Positions 19,955-27,330 of a stretch of DNA of 64,000 nt are shown in pieces. This stretch comes from Gemmatimonadota bacterium. Lineage in GTDB: Bacteria > Gemmatimonadota > Gemmatimonadetes > Palauibacterales > Palauibacteraceae. The stretch lies in contig JAJDWE010000075.1 in assembly GCA_022825725.1 (NCBI GenBank), positions 107,501-171,500 on the forward strand. The letters are read 5' to 3'. The first letter of the stretch is position 1, and every line of letters begins with the position of its first letter. The notes under the pieces were generated by a model that saw only the letters and a program-made list of their open reading frames with translations, had not been told where the DNA came from and did not search any database. The translations under genes were made by a program, and so were the position numbers.

Positions 19955-20818
19955 TTACTGGGTGCGCTCCACCCGGATGCGATTCGTACCGTGCTCGAGC
20001 ACGAGCGCTTCGCCCATGGGGACGTCGGCGCCCATCATCTCGCCGCTGTAGTCGAACGAGGCTTCGGCCGTCCCGCCCGCCGTGACGGTCACGCTCGACG
20101 TCATCGTGCCGAACTCCTCGTGCCACGCCGTCATCGTGTAGTCGCCGGCGGGCACGTTGGCGATCGAGTAGCTCCCGTCGGCGCCCGTCACCGCGAAGTA
20201 CGGGTGGTCGACGACGCCGATGTACGCCTGCATCCAGCCGTGCACGTCACAGCGCACCGGAACCATCACCTCGGCCACGGCGAAGCGCTGCGTGCTCGTG
20301 ATCCCCGCCCGGGGCTGGCTGATGTTGAAGCCGCGGTTCTCGGTCGGGGTGGCGTTGATGTTGTGGAGCAGGTTGTCGCTGTTCGAGATCTCGATGTCCT
20401 GCCCGCTCTGGACGCCGAGCACGTGCGGCGTGTAGCGGCAGTTCACCTGGTCGAGCGACGCGGCGCCCGACGCGGCCGGCGCGCCGGAGACCCCCTCGCT
20501 CAGGTAGACGAACACGTTGGCGAGGCCGCCACCGGACACGAGGACGTTCTGGGCCATGGGCCCGTCCGCGCCGTAGCCGGCGGCGCAATCCGCCTCGGTC
20601 GACATGTCGATGGCCTCCATCGTCGGGACCATCCCGCCGAAGTTGGCCATGCCCGAGATCGTACCCACCGTGGACGGATCCACCGCGGCGGCGGCCGGCG
20701 CCGCTTCGCCCGCGTCGTCCCCCGCCCCTTCGGACGATCCGCCGCCACCGCCGCCACAGGCGGCCATCGCCGCGACGGCCAGCAGGACGGCCGAGCGGTT
20801 CCAGAAATGCGATCGCAT
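19955..20818 (-). CDS. cupredoxin-like lipoprotein with C-terminal carboxypeptidase-regulatory-like domain
   Basis: Lipobox-like AAMAACGGG; NLLHNINA...VPVRCDVHGWMQAYIGVVDHPYF gives a type-1-Cu-like H/C/H/M ligand set; GSYSIANVPAGDYTMTAWHEEFG. Confidence 0.65.
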   Translation of the reverse strand: MRSHFWNRSAVLLAVAAMAACGGGGGGSSEGAGDDAGEAAPAAAAVDPSTVGTISGMANFGGMVPTMEAIDMSTEADCAAGYGADGPMAQNVLVSGGGLANVFVYLSEGVSGAPAASGAASLDQVNCRYTPHVLGVQSGQDIEISNSDNLLHNINATPTENRGFNISQPRAGITSTQRFAVAEVMVPVRCDVHGWMQAYIGVVDHPYFAVTGADGSYSIANVPAGDYTMTAWHEEFGTMTSSVTVTAGGTAEASFDYSGEMMGADVPMGEALVLEHGTNRIRVERTQ

Positions 20819-20880
20819 TGACTTACCTCCGTACGAGAAGCTGTTGCGCAATTGGCTGTTGAGAGCCCTTCCCCGTTGCT

Positions 20881-22443
20881 TCATCGATCCCTCCGACGGT
20901 CCTGGGCCCGGCGCACGAGAACGAGACCGAAGGCCCCCGTCAAGAGCATGGCCAGCAGGGGCGTCACGACGACCGTGCTGGATGCCGGAGGTTCGAGGAG
21001 AATGTAATACCACGTGCTCACGGAACTCCGCTTTCCGACCTCGGCGCTGGACCCATCCCACGCCTGGAAAGCGATGGGCGTCGGGGTGCCCTCCACGAAG
21101 TCGAGGCCGTCGCTTTCGACCTCGATCGGGCGGCGGACATAGAGCGTCCAGCGTCCTTCCTCCCACGTCGCCTCTCCCGCCACCGGATCCTCGGCGAGCG
21201 GTTCGACGGAGTCCAGGCCCCGGCCGCGTGCCGCGCCGACGCCGGTCTCCGAATCCCACGTCCAGAGATAGACCGGCTCCCGGGCATCTCCCATCAGGAA
21301 GTACGGCCGGTCGGTGCCCTCGGGCATTTCGAAGGGGAACTGGAGGAGCACGGCGTCCGGGGGCCGCACGGTGGGCGCGCCGGCGCTGTCGAGGGCGATC
21401 GGCTCCGCTCCGTCCAGATCGAGCGCGGCCGTGATCTTGTTCTGCCACTCGTCCCAGTTCGGGTCCGGGCTGTTCGACGGGTCGTTCCACTGCACGCGCA
21501 GCGCGACGTCGATTCCGTCGTGAAGCCCCTGCACCCAGAGTCCGTCGACCGTGGGCGCGAAGTTGCGCGGCAGCTGGACGACCTGGCCTGACAGCGGGAA
21601 ATGGAAGGCCTCGACGCCCGCCCAGGCCTCTTCCCCGCCATCGGCGGGAAGCCCGCCCTCGGCACGCCCGACGCGGATCACCTCCCGCAGCGGCGGCATC
21701 TCGCGCGGCCCGAACGAGGCGAGGTAGTGCGCCAGCTGCCAGACCTCGTCAGGCGAGACGACGCCGGAGTTCATGGCGTCGATTGCCGACGGCATCGGAG
21801 TGCCGTCGAGCCCCGTCAACATCCTCGTGTGCATGTCTTCGACGCTGCTGCCGCCGTTGAAGACCCACGCCTCCGTGAGGTCGGCCGCACGAATGGGGAG
21901 ACCCCGCCAGTCCTCCAGCGTCGGCGCCGAGGTCCCGTCGCCCCGCCCGGAGAGGCCGTGGCACTCTTCGCACAGCATCGTGAGATACGCCGCCGCCCCC
22001 GCCTCGATCGCGGCGGGACCGCCGCCGGGATCCGATCCGAAGTCCAGCGGCTCGGGGGCGGGACCCTGGGCGAAGAACCTCGAGAAGCTCTTCAGGTAGA
22101 CGATGACGTCGTCGATTTCCTGGTCCGTGAGATTGGGCCAGCCCGGCATCGTCGTGCCGGGGAGGCCGTTCTCGATCGCGAACCGGATGTCGGCGTCCGT
22201 CGGGAGTTGTCCGCTCCCGGTCGTCCGGATCTGGTAGAGCGCCTGCGCAAAATCGCGCGGCCGCGGCAGCATCGACGCGGCGGCCGAGCCATCCCCCTGC
22301 CCGGCTTCGCCGTGACACTCCGCGCACCAGCGGTCGTACACGACCTTGCCCGCGGCGGCCGCGTCCTGCTGCCCCACCAGCGCGGGCGGTGCGGCCGCGA
22401 AGAGGGCGAGGAGCACGATTCCCGTTCCGCGCGGCGCCCTCAT
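20881..22443 (-). CDS. diheme c-type cytochrome with C-terminal ethylbenzene-dehydrogenase-like heme-binding domain and C-terminal TM helix
   Basis: CAECH and CEECH motifs, signal peptide, ALRVQWNDPSNSPDPNWDEW...DAVLLQFPF, C-terminal hydrophobic helix. Confidence 0.75.
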   Translation of the reverse strand: MRAPRGTGIVLLALFAAAPPALVGQQDAAAAGKVVYDRWCAECHGEAGQGDGSAAASMLPRPRDFAQALYQIRTTGSGQLPTDADIRFAIENGLPGTTMPGWPNLTDQEIDDVIVYLKSFSRFFAQGPAPEPLDFGSDPGGGPAAIEAGAAAYLTMLCEECHGLSGRGDGTSAPTLEDWRGLPIRAADLTEAWVFNGGSSVEDMHTRMLTGLDGTPMPSAIDAMNSGVVSPDEVWQLAHYLASFGPREMPPLREVIRVGRAEGGLPADGGEEAWAGVEAFHFPLSGQVVQLPRNFAPTVDGLWVQGLHDGIDVALRVQWNDPSNSPDPNWDEWQNKITAALDLDGAEPIALDSAGAPTVRPPDAVLLQFPFEMPEGTDRPYFLMGDAREPVYLWTWDSETGVGAARGRGLDSVEPLAEDPVAGEATWEEGRWTLYVRRPIEVESDGLDFVEGTPTPIAFQAWDGSSAEVGKRSSVSTWYYILLEPPASSTVVVTPLLAMLLTGAFGLVLVRRAQDRRRDR

Positions 22444-23231
22444 TCGTGCCCCCCTTCCTCTTCCCACGTGCGCGGCGGGAACCCCGTCTGATCGTAGAGA
22501 TAGAGGATCGTCGCCCATATCTCGTCCTGCTCGAGGATCGTCTCCCAGGCCGGCATCGCCGAGTCCCACGGCGTCCCCTCGCGCGGGAGGCCGGGGCCGC
22601 CCTTGACGATGCGCCAGAATACGTAGCTCTCCGTGAGCTGGGGCAGGTTGCCCGAACTCGTGAAGTCGGCGGGGACCGGGTTGAAGGCCTGCGCGTAGTG
22701 TCCCTGGCCGTCGAGCAGGTCGCCGTGGCAGGGCACGCAGTTTCGCACGTAGATCCGCTTGCCGACCGCCAGGTGCTCCTCCATGGAGCCTTCCTCGCGC
22801 AGCGGATTCTCGAGCCCCGTCAGCTCGATTGTTTCGCCGCGGAAGGTGAGCTGGTTCGGCGGCGCGGGGTGTACTGCCCGCAGCGTGGCAGGCGCGGCGT
22901 AGCTCGGCTTCACGCGCTCGTAGGCAAGCCAGCCGATCAGGACCGGGAAGGCGACCATGAGGATGCCGCGCACCGTCCGCCGGTCGGGCTGCACCATCGT
23001 CGCGCGGATCGGCTCGCGGAAGCGCTGCCACCGCTCCTCGTCCGCGCTCATGTAGAGGAGGACGCCGACGAGCACGATCAGCATGTACTCCACGATGACC
23101 GAACTCGGGACCGGCGCGCTCGCGACGCCGATGACCGGGAGCACGTACCCGATCACGTACTCGAACGCGACGTAGGACGCCACGACCACGATCGCGCCCT
23201 GCCAGAACGGGTGGGACAGGTAACGTCTCAT
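22440..23231 (-). CDS. membrane-anchored monoheme cytochrome c
   Basis: N-terminal TM helices, YVRNCVPCHGDLLDGQG; ATGA overlaps on both sides. Confidence 0.8.
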   Translation of the reverse strand: MRRYLSHPFWQGAIVVVASYVAFEYVIGYVLPVIGVASAPVPSSVIVEYMLIVLVGVLLYMSADEERWQRFREPIRATMVQPDRRTVRGILMVAFPVLIGWLAYERVKPSYAAPATLRAVHPAPPNQLTFRGETIELTGLENPLREEGSMEEHLAVGKRIYVRNCVPCHGDLLDGQGHYAQAFNPVPADFTSSGNLPQLTESYVFWRIVKGGPGLPREGTPWDSAMPAWETILEQDEIWATILYLYDQTGFPPRTWEEEGGHE

Positions 23232-24064
23232 CGGCTACCTCCCGCGCTGTCGGGCGGGACTTCGGCCGCGTCGCCGGGCGCCTCCGCGCCGGCTCCCGAG
23301 CCTCCCACGAAGAAGTCCACGAGCACATCGAGTTCCACCGGAGACATGAGATCGCCGAAGATCGTCGGCATCGTCCCGGCGAAGGCGGAGTATTCCTCGT
23401 TGATCGTCGCCATCGGATCCACGATCCCCTCGCGGACGACGGCGGGGTCCTGTCCCCGCAGTTCCTCGAAGGGGGGGGCGACCATGCCGCCCTCCCCGCC
23501 GAGCGCGTGGCAGGCGAGGCAGCCCTGCGCCGTGATCAGCGCGACCGCGTCGACCTGGTTCGGATCGGTGACGGCGACCGGCGGCGGCGCAGCGGCGGCC
23601 GCGTCGTCGGCGGCCAGCGCCGCGGCGAAGTCGTCCGCGTTCACCGTGATCTCGCCGCCCTGCGATTCCAGGAAGGCGACGAGCGTCCACAGCTCGGCCT
23701 GCGACGAAACGATGCTCTGATCGATCATGATGGGGTCGAAGCCCTCCACGATGTAGGCCGTCGGGTTGACCAGAGACTCCCACAGGTAGTCCTTGCAGCT
23801 CTGCCCGGGGACGCGCGTCGCGCACACGCCGCCCACCACTCCGAGGAGATCCGGGGCGCGCGTGCCGAGGCCGTGGCACGCCGTGCAGCCGCCCGCCCCC
23901 GCGTAGATCTCTTCACCGATCGCCGCCAGCTCCTCGGGCGGCATGTCCGCGCTGAGCACGATTTCCCGCGGCACCGCCGACTGCACCTGCGGGATCACGT
24001 TCGCCACGAAGGTGAACACCGCCAGCGTCGCCACAACCGTGAACAGGATTTTCAGGTTCGTCAT
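23228..24064 (-). CDS. diheme cytochrome c
   Basis: GGCTACHGLG and GCLACHALGG motifs; N-terminal TM anchor. Confidence 0.82.
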   Translation of the reverse strand: MTNLKILFTVVATLAVFTFVANVIPQVQSAVPREIVLSADMPPEELAAIGEEIYAGAGGCTACHGLGTRAPDLLGVVGGVCATRVPGQSCKDYLWESLVNPTAYIVEGFDPIMIDQSIVSSQAELWTLVAFLESQGGEITVNADDFAAALAADDAAAAAPPPVAVTDPNQVDAVALITAQGCLACHALGGEGGMVAPPFEELRGQDPAVVREGIVDPMATINEEYSAFAGTMPTIFGDLMSPVELDVLVDFFVGGSGAGAEAPGDAAEVPPDSAGGSR

Positions 24065-24103
24065 CTATCCTCGCCTCGCGTCATCCCCTCTCCGAAACCC
24101 CGC

Positions 24104-25921
24104 TCAATCCACGTCGCCCAGGGCCGGCGACGGCATCGGCTCCCCGAGCGTCCCGTGCCCCTCCGTGCCCTTCGCTTCCGCCTCGGCTTCCTGATAGACG
24201 GAGCGTTCGGCCAGGCCGCCGAGCCAGAAGATGACGCCGACGAGCCCGAAGAAGATGAGCACGCAGATGCTGATGATGGTCGCCGCCGGCCCGAGCGCCG
24301 GCGTGAACGCCTGCTCGCTCGTGTCCCGTATCACCTCGTAGACGTGCCAGTGCTGCCGGATCCCGCTGCGGGCGAAGCCCATCAGCCCCATGAGCCACGT
24401 AAACGTGACGGCAAGGATGAGGAGCGCGTACTGCGACCGGTCCGGCATCCTCCCCCAGCGGATCTCGCCGCGGGACTTCGCGCCCCGGAGCATTGCCATG
24501 TCGATCCCGATGACGAACAGGATCGTCGCCAGGACCGCGAGCACCTGGTAGACGGAGAAACCGATCCGCACGATCGCGGTGACGAAATAGCCGTACACGC
24601 CGTAGAACACGACGACGACGGCGCACAGCGCGAAGGCCGCCCCCTGCAGCATCGTCCCGGCGCGCGCCCACGGCACCACGGGGTCCTTGTTCGCCCTCCG
24701 GTACATGAGGAAGGAGAGGAACGTCGTCAGGATCATCAGGTTGACGGCCGTGTTCTTCGCGCTCATCACGCCGAGCACCTGCAGGAAGGGGTGCCGGATC
24801 CCTCCCATGGCCGCGATCTCGTCGCGGTCGGCGATCATCGTGTTCGGCGTGGCCCACACGATGACCCCCAGCACCAGCACGAGCAGCATCCACTTGATGT
24901 AGGGCTGGAACCGTTCCGCCCCCGGGATCCGTCCCATCCCGATCCACAGGTAGTAGTTCCCCGCGAGGAAGAGGATGCCGATGAGGAAGGCCTGGATGAT
25001 CCAGAGCCAGCTCATGAAGCCGCCCATCATCGTGATGCCCATCTGCTGGCTGAACTCGTAGATCTCGCGTCCGAGCCAGTATCCGGCGAAGGGGAGGACG
25101 ATGAGCGCGCCGATCGCGATGAGGTTGCCGGTGTAGCCCATCCAGTCGTAGTGCGCGCGTTCCTCGTCGGTCCTGCTCGTGAGGAAGCGGTAGGCCGCGT
25201 AGGCGCCGACGATCGCGCCGCCGAAGACGACGTTCGCGAGCAGCCGGTGGATGTTGATGGGCATCCAGGTCGCGTTGTTGATCGCGCTCCACAGCTGGAC
25301 GGTCTGAGGCGCCGTGTCCGCCGTGAGTCCCTCCGGAGGGCTCATCATGTAGGTGAGCCACCCGTTCGCGATGAACATGACGATCGTGCCCCAGATGTTG
25401 AGCATGATCCCCAGGCACCAGTGCACCTTCTTCGCGGCGCCCTTCTTCCACGCGTCCCACCCGTAGTAGTAGAGGTAGAGCGTAAACGATTCGAGGAAGA
25501 AGAGGCCGGCGTACACCCACATCGACGGAGCGAAGATCGCCGTGAGGTACGCCCAGAAGCGCGGGTAGAGCGTCGAGAGGAAGAAGACGAGGATCGCGCC
25601 CCAGATCGCGGTCGCGCTGTAGGCCACGAGCAGGAGGCGGGTGAATTCCTTCGCGAGTTTGTCGTACTTCTCGTCCCCCCCGAACATCCCGATCGCCTCG
25701 ATGACGACGGCGAACATCGGCACGCCGAGCACGAAGGCCGCGAAGAGCAGGTGGAGCTGGGCCGCGATCCAGACCGCGCCGCGACGGTCGAGTCCCAGGA
25801 AGTTGAATTCCCCGTAGTCGGGTCCCGGCACCTGCGCGAGGAGCGGGAGGGCGACCGCGAGTGCGAGGGCGGCGAGCAGTGCGCCGCGGGTCACGACACC
25901 ACGGGTCATCCGACGCTTCAT
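24104..25921 (-). CDS. cytochrome bd oxidase subunit I-like (CydA-like) membrane protein
   Basis: Helix-I His (WIAAQLHLLFAAFVLG), FFLES, MPINIHRLLANVVFGG, GIRQHWHVYEVIRDT (cf. GRQPW loop); N-terminal signal-like extension; no CydB in window. Confidence 0.82.
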   Translation of the reverse strand: MKRRMTRGVVTRGALLAALALAVALPLLAQVPGPDYGEFNFLGLDRRGAVWIAAQLHLLFAAFVLGVPMFAVVIEAIGMFGGDEKYDKLAKEFTRLLLVAYSATAIWGAILVFFLSTLYPRFWAYLTAIFAPSMWVYAGLFFLESFTLYLYYYGWDAWKKGAAKKVHWCLGIMLNIWGTIVMFIANGWLTYMMSPPEGLTADTAPQTVQLWSAINNATWMPINIHRLLANVVFGGAIVGAYAAYRFLTSRTDEERAHYDWMGYTGNLIAIGALIVLPFAGYWLGREIYEFSQQMGITMMGGFMSWLWIIQAFLIGILFLAGNYYLWIGMGRIPGAERFQPYIKWMLLVLVLGVIVWATPNTMIADRDEIAAMGGIRHPFLQVLGVMSAKNTAVNLMILTTFLSFLMYRRANKDPVVPWARAGTMLQGAAFALCAVVVVFYGVYGYFVTAIVRIGFSVYQVLAVLATILFVIGIDMAMLRGAKSRGEIRWGRMPDRSQYALLILAVTFTWLMGLMGFARSGIRQHWHVYEVIRDTSEQAFTPALGPAATIISICVLIFFGLVGVIFWLGGLAERSVYQEAEAEAKGTEGHGTLGEPMPSPALGDVD

Positions 25922-27330
25922 CGCTTTTCCCCCCGTCCCGCGCTCCGCCGACTCCGGGCGAAGAAGGGCATCCGTTTCGAAAAGTCCACCGGCATGGCCC
26001 GGCGGACTTCGGTCATCACGTCGAGCGTCACTTCGGCGTGCCCGCGGTCGCGCGCGAACTTCTCTACCCGCTCCGCCACCACGCCGCGCACGAAGCTGGG
26101 GATGGCGCTGAGCCGCGCATCGGCCTCCGCGCTCCACTGAAGCTGCTGCTCGGCCGCCGAGCCGTACGTGACCGGCCGGCGCGGTTCGATCGCCTCGGCG
26201 ATTCCGGGCGCCGGCTCGTACGCGCACGACGGATCCGGACCGAGCAGGTCGCCGTCCACCGCGTAGGCACGGGCGCGGCAACCGCCGCAGATGGCGCGGT
26301 ACTCGCAGCGCCCGCACTTTCCGCCCGGTTCGCCGTCGCGCAGCAGGCGGAAGACGGTCGCCTCCCGCCAGATCTCGCCGAAAGACGCCTCGGAGAGGTC
26401 GCCGGCCACCTCCGGCATGTACGGGCACGGCGTCACCTTGCCCTCGGGCGTGATGCGGCAGTACTGGACGCCGCAGGGGCAGCGGGTCCGGTAGTTCAGG
26501 AGCGGAGAGTCCGGATCCCTTTCGTACACATGCCGCATGAGTTGCGGCTGGCACTTGGAGCGGATCATGAGCCGCCCGCGGTAGTCCCGCTGGAGTTCGG
26601 CGAGCCGGACGACGATTTCGTCGTTCTCCGCGGGGGCGAGGCCCCGCATTCCCTCTCCCCTGCCCGTCTCGACGAGGAAATAGACGTTGAGGCAGACGGC
26701 GCCCTTCGCATCGGCCCAGGCGGCGATGGCGTCGAGTTCGTCCCGGTTCCCGCGCGTGACAGTGAACTGGATGAGGAAGTCGAGGCGGTGCTCCGCCAGC
26801 CGGTCGACCGCGGCGAGCGTGTCTTCGAGGGCGCCCTCGCCGTGCCGGAAGCGGTCGTGATAGCGCGGGTCGAGGGAGTCGATGCTCAGGGCCACGCCCT
26901 GCACGCCGGCCGCCTTGAGCGAGGCGATGCGCTCATCGGTGAGTCCGGTGCCGTTCGTGCCCACGGTCACGGTGGCGCCGCGTTCAGAGGCGTAGGCCGC
27001 GATCTCCTCGAGGTCGGAGCGCACGAGCGGCTCCCCCCCGCTGAGGATGAGGAGGGGGGATGGACTCACTTCCAGGACCTGATCGACGACGCGGAAGCAC
27101 GCTGCGGTATCGAGCTCGTCGTCGGACCCATGCCAGGATCCGGCGGAGATATAGCAGTGGGAGCAGGCAAGATTGCAGCGGCGCGTCAGGTTCCAGGCGA
27201 CAACGTGCGGGATGGCGACATCGGGTTCGGTGCGCGGCGACGCGGCGGCTGGGGCGCCGTCCCAGAGCGAACCGGGCACGGCCGGGCTCCGGTGCGCGAC
27301 AGCTTCCGCGGCCAGCGGAGCGCCGGTCAC
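25918..27330 (-). CDS. radical SAM/SPASM protein (NirJ/AhbD-like) with C-terminal PCP_red-like domain
   Basis: WNLTRRCNLACSHCYIS (CxxxCxxC), LSGGEPL, SPASM cysteines CPCGVQYCRITPEGKVTPCPY and CGRCEYRAICGGCRARAYA; C-term WSAEADARLSAIPSFVRGVVAERVEKFARDRG; GTG start overlapping Usp stop. Confidence 0.85.
   Translation of the reverse strand: MTGAPLAAEAVAHRSPAVPGSLWDGAPAAASPRTEPDVAIPHVVAWNLTRRCNLACSHCYISAGSWHGSDDELDTAACFRVVDQVLEVSPSPLLILSGGEPLVRSDLEEIAAYASERGATVTVGTNGTGLTDERIASLKAAGVQGVALSIDSLDPRYHDRFRHGEGALEDTLAAVDRLAEHRLDFLIQFTVTRGNRDELDAIAAWADAKGAVCLNVYFLVETGRGEGMRGLAPAENDEIVVRLAELQRDYRGRLMIRSKCQPQLMRHVYERDPDSPLLNYRTRCPCGVQYCRITPEGKVTPCPYMPEVAGDLSEASFGEIWREATVFRLLRDGEPGGKCGRCEYRAICGGCRARAYAVDGDLLGPDPSCAYEPAPGIAEAIEPRRPVTYGSAAEQQLQWSAEADARLSAIPSFVRGVVAERVEKFARDRGHAEVTLDVMTEVRRAMPVDFSKRMPFFARSRRSAGRGEKR

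Noticed and set aside
20881-23328. Single 815-aa ORF reading through two cytochrome genes
   Set aside because: Upstream third is out-of-frame translation of 22440..23231; real start is ATG 22443.
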